Source: Jannaschia seohaensis (GTDB taxonomy: Bacteria > Pseudomonadota > Alphaproteobacteria > Rhodobacterales > Rhodobacteraceae). From it: a DNA stretch of 64,000 bases. Of the stretch, positions 1-8,695 are shown in pieces. A model generated the notes under the pieces. It was not told the DNA's origin. It saw nothing but the letters and a program-made list of their open reading frames with translations, and ran no database searches. The translations under genes and the position numbers were made by a program. The number at the start of each line of letters is the position of its first letter. Position 1 is the stretch's first letter. The stretch is taken from NCBI RefSeq assembly GCF_900116765.1, contig NZ_UETC01000005.1, positions 186,001-250,000 on the forward strand. Reading direction: 5' to 3'.

Positions 1-1
1 G

Positions 2-256
2 CCGTTGGGCAGCCGCGTCTCGCTCTGGCCGCTCGGGCCCGCGCGGGGGCGCAGCATTGGGCTCAACTGGCCGGTGGACGGGCTCGAAATGGCGCCCTAC
101 GGCCGGGTCGGCACCTCCAACCGCAGTAACGCCCCCCGCATCGAGATTGCCTTCGAGGGCGCCCCCGTCGCCCTGTTGCTCGACCAGAACGTCCTGGAGT
201 CACTCTTGGTCGGTCTGGGCTTCCACCCTCGCCCCGAGGGGGAGGGGGGCCTATAA
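2..256 (+). CDS. Thiamine diphosphokinase, C-terminal part (cut by window start)
   Basis: About 84 codons of an open frame enter from the left edge and stop at TAA 254-256. The readable part has the C-terminal beta-sandwich features of thiamine diphosphokinase: a WPLGP turn, a GLNWPVDGLEM segment and a GTSNRSN motif that in this family helps bind thiamine. The enzyme transfers pyrophosphate from ATP to thiamine to give ThDP. The N-terminal catalytic half lies outside the window, so the call rests only on the tail. rpiA follows 31 bases later on the same strand, so the two could be co-transcribed. Confidence 0.7.
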   Translation, partial: PLGSRVSLWPLGPARGRSIGLNWPVDGLEMAPYGRVGTSNRSNAPRIEIAFEGAPVALLLDQNVLESLLVGLGFHPRPEGEGGL

Positions 257-287
257 ACGCGCAAGGGCAGGCGAAAAGGGGCCGGGA

Positions 288-1073
288 ATGGCGAAACTCA
301 ATCCGATCGACATGGCGAAATACGTCTCTGCGCGCCGGGCGCTGGACTATGTCGAGGACGGAATGCGCGTGGGTTTGGGCACCGGCTCGACCGCGGCCTG
401 GATGGTGCGCTGCCTGGGCGACATGGTGCGCGAGGACGGGCTGCGCGTGACCGGCGTGCCGACCTCCACCCGCACGGCGGAACTCGCGCGCCAGGTCGGC
501 GTGCCGATCGCCGCGCTGGAGGACGTGAAGTGGCTCGACCTGACCATCGACGGCGCGGACGAGTTCGACGACGACCTCAACCTCATCAAGGGCGGGGGCG
601 GCGCGCTGCTCCAGGAGAAGATCGTGGCAACCGCCTCGGACATGATGGTCGTGATCACCGACCCGGCCAAGCATGTCGACACGCTGGGCGCCTTTCCCTT
701 GCCGATCGAGGTGATTCCGTTCGGCTGGCAGACGACCAAGGCGCTGATCGAGGAGAGTTTGGTCGGCATGGATGTGGGCGGCCGTGGCGCGACGCTGCGG
801 TTGAACCGGGACGCGCCGTTCCGCACCGACGAGGGGAACCTGATCCTCGACCTCCATCTGCGCCGCATCGGCAACCCGCGGCAGCTGAGCCTGGTGCTGA
901 ACCAGATCCCAGGCGTGGTGGAGAACGGGCTGTTCCTCGATATTTGCGACGTGGTGGTGGTCGGGGCCGCCGACGGCTCGGTGGAACTGCGCGACGTCAA
1001 TAACGGGACCGTCCGGCAGGAACGGGTGGACCTGGAGGCCGAGGACAACCTGTTCACCGAGATCAGCGACTGA
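288..1073 (+). CDS. rpiA: Ribose-5-phosphate isomerase A
   Basis: A 261-residue protein, the usual RpiA length, interconverting ribose 5-phosphate and ribulose 5-phosphate in the cytoplasm (pentose phosphate pathway). Visible family motifs are the phosphate-binding GLGTGSTA near residue 27, the catalytic DGADE around residue 88 and the lysine/glycine stretch KGGGGAL just after it. The frame is open upstream of 288, but the family N-terminus begins at MAKLNPIDMAKYV and the purine-rich AAAAGGGG precedes this ATG. gor follows on the same strand after a 370-base gap, an order I recall as common in Rhodobacteraceae. Confidence 0.95.
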   Translation: MAKLNPIDMAKYVSARRALDYVEDGMRVGLGTGSTAAWMVRCLGDMVREDGLRVTGVPTSTRTAELARQVGVPIAALEDVKWLDLTIDGADEFDDDLNLIKGGGGALLQEKIVATASDMMVVITDPAKHVDTLGAFPLPIEVIPFGWQTTKALIEESLVGMDVGGRGATLRLNRDAPFRTDEGNLILDLHLRRIGNPRQLSLVLNQIPGVVENGLFLDICDVVVVGAADGSVELRDVNNGTVRQERVDLEAEDNLFTEISD

Positions 1074-1443
1074 TCGGCCGCCTGTGGGGGGCGTGCCCCG
1101 CACGCATCGCCCCCGGGCGCGAAAGCTGGTCGCCCTTGGGCCCGTCGCTGATCTCGCGCGCCGCCCGTGCGCGCCCCTGCCGCGCGGCGTTTCGGGCCGG
1201 GAGGTGCTCCCCTCTCGGGCGAGGGCGCCGCTCCCGTCGAGCCATCTCGATCCGTCCCGCCCACCGGCGGGGACAGGCCGGATGCGCGCGGTCCCGGCAC
1301 CCTCATTGGCATCGGCGCGCGGCTCCGGTCTCCTCGAGATCGCCGCCGCCTCACCCGATCCTCACAGGTCATTGACCCGCCCCGACTTGCCGCCGCCCCA
1401 TCGCCCGCGCTAGTCCCCCCGGGAACAACCCGGAGCGCGCCCC
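1074..1443 (+). other. 370-base gap without a credible gene
   Basis: Very GC-rich spacer between rpiA and gor. Frames that cross it on either strand are arginine/proline-rich and look like GC-driven open frames. Just after rpiA there is a small hairpin, GCGTGC-ccc-GCACGC at 1091-1105, without a T run, which could aid 3'-end formation. No promoter could be assigned with confidence. Confidence 0.5.
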
Positions 1444-2802
1444 ATGGAATTCGACTACGACCTCTTTGTCATCGGCGGCGGTTCTGGCGGGGTTCGCGCG
1501 GCGCGGCTCACGGCGCTGGACGGGCACAAGGTCGCCCTGGCCGAAGAGAGCCGGATGGGCGGCACCTGCGTCATCCGCGGCTGCGTGCCCAAGAAGCTGA
1601 TGGTCTTCGCCTCCGAATATTCCGAGCAGATCCAGCTCGCCCAACAATACGGCTGGTCGGCCAGCGCGGGGGAGTTCGACTGGACCCGCTTCAAGACCAA
1701 TCTTCACACCGAGCTCGACCGGCTCGAAAACGCCTACCAGACCAATGCCCAGAAGGCCGGGGTCGAGATCTTCAAGCAGCGCGCCAAGATCGCCGACCCG
1801 CACACGGTCGAGCTGGCCGATGGGACCAGGAAGACGGCCAAGCACATCCTCGTCGCCGTGGGCGGCCGGCCGGTCGTGCCGGACATGCCGGGCGCGGATC
1901 TGGGCCTCGTCTCGGACGATCTGTTTCATCTCAATGCCCTGCCGAAGAAGATGCTGATCGTCGGGGCGGGCTATATCGGCTGCGAGTTCGCGGGCGTTTT
2001 CAACGGGCTGAGCACCGAGGTCTCCATGTTCGTGCGCAAGGCGCAGATCCTGCGGGGCTTCGACGACGAGGCGCGGGGGCATATCGCCGACTGCATGCAG
2101 GCGCGCGGCATCACCATCCATACCGGCTGCGCCCCGATCGCCATCGAGCGGCGCGATGGCGGCGTCTGGGTCAAGGGTTCCAACGGGCATGAGGAAGTGT
2201 TCGATGCGCTTCTCTGGGCCACCGGGCGCCGTCCGAACACCGACGGCATCGGGCTCGAAGAGGTCGGCGTGAAGCTCAACCGCCGCGGCGCCATCGAGGT
2301 CGACGACTACTTCCAGACGGCGGTGCCCTCGATCTACGCCATTGGCGACGTCATCAGCCGGGTGGAGTTGACCCCCGTCGCCATCCGGGAGGGCGTGGCC
2401 TTCCACAAGACGGTCTTCCAAGGCGAGAAGACCAAGATGGACTACGACTTCATCCCCTCGGCCACCTTCACACAGCCCGAGATGGGCACGGTCGGTTTGA
2501 CCGAGGAGCAGGCCGAAGCGCAGGAGCCGACGCTGGTCTACGCGACCGCCTTCCGGCCGATGCAGACCGCCTTCGCGGGCGGGGAAGAGCGGGTGCTCTT
2601 CAAAATGCTCGTCAGCAAGGAAACGAACAAGGTTCTGGGCGCCCATATCGTCGGGCCCGGCGCCGCTGAGATGATCCAGTTCGTCGCGGTCGCCTTGAAG
2701 ATGGGCGCGACAAAGGCAGATTTCGACAGGACATGCGCGGTTCACCCTGCAATGGCCGAGGAAATGGTGACTCTGAAGGAACCGGTCCGCGTCCTCGCTT
2801 GA
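1444..2802 (+). CDS. gor: Glutathione-disulfide reductase
   Basis: A 452-residue FAD/NADPH flavoprotein reducing GSSG to GSH in the cytoplasm. The FAD-binding GGGSGG is at residues 11-16, the redox-active disulfide CVIRGC at 42-47 and the NADPH-binding GAGYIGCE at 174-181. The C-terminal dimer interface contains the catalytic His-Glu pair (H434, E439-E440) in the form HPAMAEE. Family members usually read HPT rather than HPA, a mild substitution. Lack of a mercuric- or dihydrolipoamide-type signature and the conserved active-site spacing favour glutathione reductase. Confidence 0.93.
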   Translation: MEFDYDLFVIGGGSGGVRAARLTALDGHKVALAEESRMGGTCVIRGCVPKKLMVFASEYSEQIQLAQQYGWSASAGEFDWTRFKTNLHTELDRLENAYQTNAQKAGVEIFKQRAKIADPHTVELADGTRKTAKHILVAVGGRPVVPDMPGADLGLVSDDLFHLNALPKKMLIVGAGYIGCEFAGVFNGLSTEVSMFVRKAQILRGFDDEARGHIADCMQARGITIHTGCAPIAIERRDGGVWVKGSNGHEEVFDALLWATGRRPNTDGIGLEEVGVKLNRRGAIEVDDYFQTAVPSIYAIGDVISRVELTPVAIREGVAFHKTVFQGEKTKMDYDFIPSATFTQPEMGTVGLTEEQAEAQEPTLVYATAFRPMQTAFAGGEERVLFKMLVSKETNKVLGAHIVGPGAAEMIQFVAVALKMGATKADFDRTCAVHPAMAEEMVTLKEPVRVLA

Positions 2803-2867
2803 ACCATGTGATCCACGGGCCAATCTAGAGCCCAACAACTGAGTGACTTACGGAAGGGACATTCCTG

Positions 2868-4052
2868 ATGGCAGGAAATGGCGGCCCCTGGGGGGGTGGT
2901 GGAAATTCCGGCGGCGGACGAGGGTCGAATGACGGCCCCGGACGCGGGCCGGACAGGCCCGGCGGCGGACCGCGCCGACCCGGGGAAGGATCGAACATTC
3001 CCGAGATCGACGATCTGGTCCGCAAGGGCCAGGACCAACTGCGCGTCCTGATGGGCGGGCGCGGCGGCGGGCCGCGGCGTCCCAATGGCGGTGGTGGCAG
3101 CGGCCCGGGTTTCGAGTTCAATCGGACCACCATCGGCATCGGCCTGGTCGCCGCGCTCGGACTTTGGACCTATGCGTCGATCTACACCGTCCGGCCCGAA
3201 GAGCGCTCAGTCGAGCTGTTCCTTGGCGATTTCACCGAGACCGTCGGCCAGCCGGGTCTGAACTTCGCCCCATGGCCGGTCGTCACGGCCGAAGTGATCC
3301 CGGTCACGACGGAGCGGACCGTCGATATCGGCGTCAACCGCGGCAACCGGCTGGAACAGGGGCTGATGCTGACCGGTGACGAGAACGTGGTCGATATCGA
3401 CTTCCAGGTCGTCTGGAACATCGCAGACCCGGCGGAATTCCTGTTCAACCTGCGCGACCCCGAGCAATCGATCCGCGCCGTGTCCGAATCGGCCATGCGC
3501 GAGATCGTCGCCCGCTCCCAGCTGGCCCCGATCCTCAACCGCGACCGTGGCATCATCGCCGACGAGCTGCGGGAGCTGATCCAGTCGACGCTCAACAGCT
3601 ACGATGCCGGCGTGAACATCATCCGCGTGAACTTCGACCGCGCCGACCCGCCCGAGCAGGTGATCGACGCCTTCCGCGACGTTCAGGCCGCCGAGCAGCA
3701 GCGCGACCGGCTTCAGTCCGAAGCGGATGCCTATGCCAACCGCGTGCTGGCCGCCGCCCGAGGCGAAGCGGCCCAGCTTCTCGAAGAGGCCGAAGGCTAC
3801 CGCGCCCGCGTCGTCAACGAGGCCGAAGGTGAGGCGTCGCGCTTTACCGCCGTGCTTCAAGAATATTCCCAGGCCCCCGAGGTCACGCGCAAGCGTCTCT
3901 ATCTCGAGACGATGGAGCAGGTGCTGGGTGATGTGGACAAGATCATCATCGACGAGGGCGTCGGAGGCGGCCAAGGCGGCCAAGGCGTGATTCCGTTCCT
4001 GCCACTCAATGAATTGCGCGGCGGCCGCACCAACCAGGGAGGGACCAACTGA
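2868..4052 (+). CDS. hflK: HflK, FtsH protease modulator (band-7/SPFH protein)
   Basis: A 394-residue membrane protein. The first 80 residues are a glycine-, proline- and arginine-rich disordered tail, as in other HflK proteins. One transmembrane helix follows (about 87-107), then a periplasmic SPFH domain and an Ala/Glu-rich coiled coil (about 265-325). With HflC it forms the large cage that surrounds and modulates the membrane protease FtsH. Its TGA overlaps the hflC ATG (TGATG), so the two are translationally coupled. A degP-type protease follows, grouping envelope quality-control genes. Confidence 0.95.
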   Translation: MAGNGGPWGGGGNSGGGRGSNDGPGRGPDRPGGGPRRPGEGSNIPEIDDLVRKGQDQLRVLMGGRGGGPRRPNGGGGSGPGFEFNRTTIGIGLVAALGLWTYASIYTVRPEERSVELFLGDFTETVGQPGLNFAPWPVVTAEVIPVTTERTVDIGVNRGNRLEQGLMLTGDENVVDIDFQVVWNIADPAEFLFNLRDPEQSIRAVSESAMREIVARSQLAPILNRDRGIIADELRELIQSTLNSYDAGVNIIRVNFDRADPPEQVIDAFRDVQAAEQQRDRLQSEADAYANRVLAAARGEAAQLLEEAEGYRARVVNEAEGEASRFTAVLQEYSQAPEVTRKRLYLETMEQVLGDVDKIIIDEGVGGGQGGQGVIPFLPLNELRGGRTNQGGTN

Positions 4053-5107
4053 TGAAACGCTCCGCTTTCCTGCTTCCCGTCGCGGCGGTCGTCCTGGTGG
4101 CGATCTTCTCGTCCCTCTTCGTGGTGGACGAACGCCAAAAGGCGCTGGTGCTGCAATTCGGCCGTGTTGTCTCCGTAAAGGAAGATCCCGGTCTCGCGTT
4201 CAAGCTGCCGCTGATCCAGGACGTGGTCTTTTACGACGACCGGATCCTCAGCCGCGACGTCGACCCGCTCGAGGTGACGCCGTCGGATGACCGGCGCCTC
4301 GTGGTCGACGCCTTCGCGCGCTTCCGCATCGCCGATGTGGAGCGGTTCCGGCAATCGGTCGGTGTCGGCGGCATTCCGGCGGCCGAGTTGCGGCTCGACT
4401 CCATCCTTCGATCCGAGTTGCGCGAGGTGCTGGGCTCGGTCTCGTCCAACGAGATCCTGTCCCAGGACCGTGCCGCGCTGATGCTGCGCATCGCCACCGG
4501 CGCCCGGGCCGAGGCGCTGGCGCTGGGCCTCGAGATCATCGACGTCCGCCTGAAGCGCACCGACCTGCCGCCGCAGAACCTCGATGCCACCTTCGCCCGG
4601 ATGCGCGCCGAGCGTGAGCGGGAGGCCGCCGACGAGGTCGCCCGTGGTGAAGAGGCCGCGCAGCGCATCCGCGCCCAGGCCGACCGGACGGTGGTCGAGT
4701 TGACTTCCGACGCGGGCCGCGAGGCGGAGATCATTCGCGGTGAGGCCGATGCCCGCCGCAATTCGATCTTCGCCGAGGCGTTCACCGCCGATCCGGAGTT
4801 CTTCGAGTTCTACCGCTCGCTGACCGCCTATACCCGCGCGCTGCAAGGCTCGAACTCGACTCTGGTGCTGTCGCCCGACTCGGATTTCTTCAACTATCTG
4901 AGAACGGATCGGATCGGCGCGGGCAACATCGCCGCGGCCCCACGGGCCGCCGCCCCGGCCGCCCAAGCGCCGGTGCCTCAGGACGACGCCTCTGTCGCGC
5001 CGGAGACGTCGCCGCCCACCGCGCCCGCAAGCAGTGGTGAGGAGACCGGGGCGACCTCCGCCGCGCCCGACAACGCGGAGACGCCGACCGCCCCGATCGG
5101 AAACTGA
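4052..5107 (+). CDS. hflC: HflC, FtsH protease modulator
   Basis: A 351-residue partner of HflK with an N-terminal signal anchor (about residues 5-24), an SPFH domain starting at VVDERQKALVLQFG, and an Ala/Glu/Arg-rich coiled coil around residues 180-235. The last 60 residues are Ala/Pro/Thr-rich and probably disordered, longer than in enterobacterial HflC. The start overlaps the hflK stop by one base. A strong rho-independent terminator closes the hflKC unit 25 bases after the stop. Confidence 0.95.
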   Translation: MKRSAFLLPVAAVVLVAIFSSLFVVDERQKALVLQFGRVVSVKEDPGLAFKLPLIQDVVFYDDRILSRDVDPLEVTPSDDRRLVVDAFARFRIADVERFRQSVGVGGIPAAELRLDSILRSELREVLGSVSSNEILSQDRAALMLRIATGARAEALALGLEIIDVRLKRTDLPPQNLDATFARMRAEREREAADEVARGEEAAQRIRAQADRTVVELTSDAGREAEIIRGEADARRNSIFAEAFTADPEFFEFYRSLTAYTRALQGSNSTLVLSPDSDFFNYLRTDRIGAGNIAAAPRAAAPAAQAPVPQDDASVAPETSPPTAPASSGEETGATSAAPDNAETPTAPIGN

Positions 5108-5132
5108 TCGCCGGAGATCAACGATGCGAAGA

Positions 5133-5159
5133 CGGCCGCCCCCAAGGGGCGGCCGTTTT
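5133..5159 (+). terminator. Rho-independent terminator after hflC
   Basis: Perfect 10-bp GC stem (CGGCCGCCCC with GGGGCGGCCG) with a CAA loop, followed by TTTT. It ends the hflK-hflC transcript, so the downstream degP-type gene needs its own promoter in 5160-5310. Confidence 0.9.
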
Positions 5160-5327
5160 CCATTTCACCGGTCTTGGCGAAGCGTTCGCTCGGCCTTACG
5201 TTGAGTAACGAGGCGTCTCACATCCATGTGATTATCCGTTCCGTTGTATCCGTCGGACATGGTGCGGATATGTCACGAACCGGTCGCCAGTCCCCGGTGC
5301 AGGCCGGATCTTTGAGGAGGGAGCAAC

Positions 5328-6800
5328 TTGTTTATCGACAGAAATCTGCGACAGCCGTTCGGCGCTCTGCGCGCCATGGTCGTCGCCGTCACAGCATCGG
5401 GCTTGCTGATCGTCGGCAGTCTGAGCGCCGCGGCCCAGGGCCGCCCCGACACCTTCGCCGACCTCGTCGACAAAGTCGCCAATTCGGTCGTCAACATCAC
5501 CACCAACACCAGCGTCACCGTCGCCGGTCCCGGCCCCAATAGCGGCAACCCGTTGGAGGACTTCTTCGAGGAATTCCGCGATCGCAACCGCCAGGGTGAG
5601 CCGGACCGTCCGCGCCGCCGCGGCTCCGCGCTGGGCTCCGGCTTCGTGATCTCCGAAGACGGCTACATCGTGACGAACAACCACGTCATCGAGAATGCCG
5701 ACGAGATCATGATCGAATTCTTCTCCGGCGAGGAGCTGGAGGCCGAGCTCGTCGGCACCGACCCCAACACCGATATCGCGCTCCTCAAGGTCGAGAGCGA
5801 CGGGCCGCTGCCCTTCGTGCCCTTCGGCGACAGCGAGGCGATGCGCGTTGGCGATTGGGTCATGGCCATGGGCAACCCGCTGGGCCAGGGCTTCTCCGTC
5901 TCGGCCGGTATCGTCTCGTCGCTCGGACGCGAACTGCAAGGCGCTTATGACGACTACATCCAGACCGACGCGGCCATCAACCGCGGCAACTCAGGCGGCC
6001 CGCTCTTCAACCTCGACGGCGAGGTTATCGGCGTGAATACGGCGATCCTGTCGCCCACCGGCGGCTCGATCGGCATCGGCTTCGCGATGTCGTCCAACGT
6101 GGTGACCAACGTGGTCGACCAGCTACAGAAATATGGGGAAACCCGTCGCGGCTGGCTGGGCGTGCGCATCCAGGACGTCGACCCCGAATTGGCCGAAGCC
6201 TTCGGTCTTGAGGAAGCCCGCGGCGCTCTGGTGACCGACGTGCCCGACGGCCCCGCCAAGGAAGCCGGGATCGAGGCGCAGGACGTCATCCTGACCTTCG
6301 ACGGCGTCGAGATCGACGATACGCGGGAACTGGTCCGCACGGTCGGCAACGCGCCGGTCGATAAGGCCGTGCGCGTCACCGTCTGGCGCGATGGTCAAAC
6401 TCAGACGATCCTCGTGACACTTGGCCGCCGCGAAGACGCGGAGCGCGCCGTGCCCGCCTCGGCCGACCAGCCCGCCGAGCCGTCCGAGATCGAGCTGATG
6501 GGCATGACCGTCAGCGACCTCACCGAAGAGCTGCGCGCGCAGCTGGGGCTCGACGAAACGGCCACGGGCCTCGTCGTCTCCGATATCGACCCGGATTCGG
6601 GCGCCTACGAGAAGGGCCTACGCGCGGGCGATCTGATCGAAGAGGCCGGCCAGGTTCGTGTCGAGAGCGTGACCCAGCTGGAGGAGCGTCTGGAAGAGGC
6701 CCGCGAGGCCGGCCAGAAGAGCTTCCTGCTGCTGATCCGTCGCGGCGGCGACCCGCGCTTCGTGGCGCTTTCGCTAGACGAGGATGCGTCGGCGGAGTGA
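5328..6800 (+). CDS. DegP/DegQ-type periplasmic serine endoprotease (Do family)
   Basis: A 490-residue HtrA protease that degrades or refolds damaged periplasmic proteins. A signal peptide runs to about residue 37 (ending SAAAQ). The trypsin-like triad is visible as H119 (TNNHV), D149 (NTDIALL) and S222 (GNSGGPL). Two PDZ domains follow (about 280-365 and 395-480). The TTG at 5328 is chosen because AGGAGGG lies six to seven bases upstream; the next ATG would remove much of the signal peptide n-region. It lies directly behind hflKC but beyond a terminator. An intrinsic terminator follows. Confidence 0.92.
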   Translation: MFIDRNLRQPFGALRAMVVAVTASGLLIVGSLSAAAQGRPDTFADLVDKVANSVVNITTNTSVTVAGPGPNSGNPLEDFFEEFRDRNRQGEPDRPRRRGSALGSGFVISEDGYIVTNNHVIENADEIMIEFFSGEELEAELVGTDPNTDIALLKVESDGPLPFVPFGDSEAMRVGDWVMAMGNPLGQGFSVSAGIVSSLGRELQGAYDDYIQTDAAINRGNSGGPLFNLDGEVIGVNTAILSPTGGSIGIGFAMSSNVVTNVVDQLQKYGETRRGWLGVRIQDVDPELAEAFGLEEARGALVTDVPDGPAKEAGIEAQDVILTFDGVEIDDTRELVRTVGNAPVDKAVRVTVWRDGQTQTILVTLGRREDAERAVPASADQPAEPSEIELMGMTVSDLTEELRAQLGLDETATGLVVSDIDPDSGAYEKGLRAGDLIEEAGQVRVESVTQLEERLEEAREAGQKSFLLLIRRGGDPRFVALSLDEDASAE

Positions 6801-6823
6801 TCGACCACCCGGTCTAAAAAAGG

Positions 6824-6850
6824 AAGGGCGTCCCGCCGGGCGCCCTTTCT
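6824..6850 (+). terminator. Terminator after the DegP-type gene
   Basis: Stem AAGGGCG with CGCCCTT around a ten-base loop, followed by TCTTC, 24 bases after the protease stop codon. The neighbouring gene is convergent. Confidence 0.75.
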
Positions 6851-6979
6851 TCATTTCCGATCCCGATCGTCAAACCGTCACGTCTGGCGATGCTGGCTTC
6901 GCCGTTCGGGCCGGTCCGTCCCGACCGCCCGAACCCGACCGCGACCGGAACATGGGGCGGCGCGCGCATGCCCACGGTG

Positions 6980-7711
6980 TCAGCGCATCAGCCAGAGCCA
7001 GCCCAGGATCCCGCCCATCAGCAGCGGCTGATGCAAGAGATAGATCACCAGCGAGTGTCGCCCCGCCCAGCCGAGCGCCGCCCCGAGCCGTCCGCCCTCG
7101 ACCCGAGCGAGCCGGGCCCAAAGCCCACGCGCCGTGCCCAGCCGTCCCGCCGCCACGCCCAGCATCATCGGCGCTATCCAGGGGACGACCGGCTCATAGT
7201 CGATCATCGGAGCGTGGACCTGCCCCAACCCGGTCCAGACCCAGGCCGCGCCGTCGAAGGCGGGGAAGCTAAGGCCCGGCCCCCAGACCAGGAGCGCGAT
7301 GGCCGCAGCCGTGGTCAGCCACCAGGGCAGGCGCAGCACCGCGAGGCAGAGCACCGAACAGGCGGCGATGGAATGCAGGATGCCGAACCGGACCCAGGCC
7401 TCGGGCACGGCGAGATAGGTGCCGAGGCTGACGGCCCCCGCCGCCGCGGCCAGAATGCCGAGCCGCGTGAGAAACCCGCGCCATCGGATGCCGTCCCCGT
7501 GGGCCAGCCACAGGCTGACCCCCGCGAGAAACAGGAAGCTGCCCGCGATGGCCCGGTTCCAGCCATTGTCGAACCAGGGGCCATAGGCGATCCAGCCCGG
7601 CGGCACGCCCAGCATCCGCAGATCGAACAGGAAGTGGAAGGCCACCATATGGAGCAGCGCGAACCCGCGCGCGGCATCCAGCAGCGCAACGCGCCCCACG
7701 GGCTGGGTCAT
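6980..7711 (-). CDS. Heparan-alpha-glucosaminide N-acetyltransferase-like membrane protein (DUF1624 family)
   Basis: A 243-residue integral membrane protein with about seven hydrophobic helices. It begins with the family pattern RVALLDAARGFALLHMVAFH, where the early Asp and His are typical of this acyltransferase-like group, and ends with a WAGRHSLVIYLLHQP segment as in related membrane acyltransferases. The bacterial proteins have no firmly established substrate; transfer of acetyl groups to envelope glycans is inferred from family resemblance. Its ATG overlaps the stop of the upstream lipoprotein gene (7708-8208), so the two are coupled and may act together at the envelope. Confidence 0.8.
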   Translation of the reverse strand: MTQPVGRVALLDAARGFALLHMVAFHFLFDLRMLGVPPGWIAYGPWFDNGWNRAIAGSFLFLAGVSLWLAHGDGIRWRGFLTRLGILAAAAGAVSLGTYLAVPEAWVRFGILHSIAACSVLCLAVLRLPWWLTTAAAIALLVWGPGLSFPAFDGAAWVWTGLGQVHAPMIDYEPVVPWIAPMMLGVAAGRLGTARGLWARLARVEGGRLGAALGWAGRHSLVIYLLHQPLLMGGILGWLWLMR

Positions 7712-8208
7712 CCGTCCCGCCGGATCGTGACGAGCCCCAGGGCCCGGGCGGCCTCGGTCGAAAGCTCTCCGCTGGCCAGCCCGAACGGGGCCTGAAACGC
7801 CGCGACGGCGGCCTTGGTGGCGGGGTCGTAGGCACCGTTGATCGGACCGCCATAGAGCCCCCGCACCGCCAGCGCGCGCTGCACCTGCATGATGAAATCC
7901 GGCTCCCGATCTTGCAGGGCGCAGGGGCTTTCAAACCGTGTGAGCACGCCGGGCGTGGCTTCCGGGTGCTGCGGTCGTGGCGCGGAAACGACGCGCTGCA
8001 ATTCCGTTCCGTCCGGCAAGGTCATCGCCGGGCGCGCGATGCCCTCTTCGATCCCCCCCGCAGCAGGCAGGACATCCTCCGCAAAGCACAGGCGGGCGCT
8101 AAGGGGCATGAGGTCCGGCGGGCCGCTCTGGCGGGTCACCTCCCAAGCCGGCTCTGCCAGGCAGCCGCTCAGAAGAGGCAGGGCGAATAGGGACAAAGGG
8201 CGTGCCAT
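7708..8208 (-). CDS. Lipoprotein with a C-terminal peptidoglycan-binding domain
   Basis: A 166-residue protein with a short signal sequence and lipobox LLSGC, so the mature N-terminal Cys is probably lipidated. The middle part is unfamiliar. The C-terminal 60 residues (MQVQRALAVRGLYGGPINGAYDPATKAAVAAFQ) are a PG_binding_1 helical repeat. This suggests an anchor between membrane and peptidoglycan. It overlaps the downstream DUF1624 gene by four bases. The divergent ferredoxin gene starts 161 bases away, so that gap holds both promoters. Confidence 0.75.
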   Translation of the reverse strand: MARPLSLFALPLLSGCLAEPAWEVTRQSGPPDLMPLSARLCFAEDVLPAAGGIEEGIARPAMTLPDGTELQRVVSAPRPQHPEATPGVLTRFESPCALQDREPDFIMQVQRALAVRGLYGGPINGAYDPATKAAVAAFQAPFGLASGELSTEAARALGLVTIRRDG

Positions 8209-8369
8209 GGATCTCGTGCTCGAATCGGCGCCTCTCGCGGGCGCTGTCGCTTTCCAAGCTAGCGCATGGGAGCGGGTGGACGACGACCTGTCGGGGACAA
8301 GCCGCGCACTTGTTGCGCCCGGGCCACCGCCTAACTAAGGCTGCGGGCGACATCAGGACGGAGCTATAA

Positions 8370-8693
<324 letters not shown>

Positions 8694-8695
8694 GC

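Noticed and set aside
63-1103. 346-codon minus-strand open frame over rpiA
   Set aside because: Antisense shadow of a strongly conserved enzyme; composition rich in Arg, Gly, His and Pro, no RBS.
1369-2838. 489-codon minus-strand open frame over gor
   Set aside because: Antisense to glutathione reductase; typical high-GC mirror frame.
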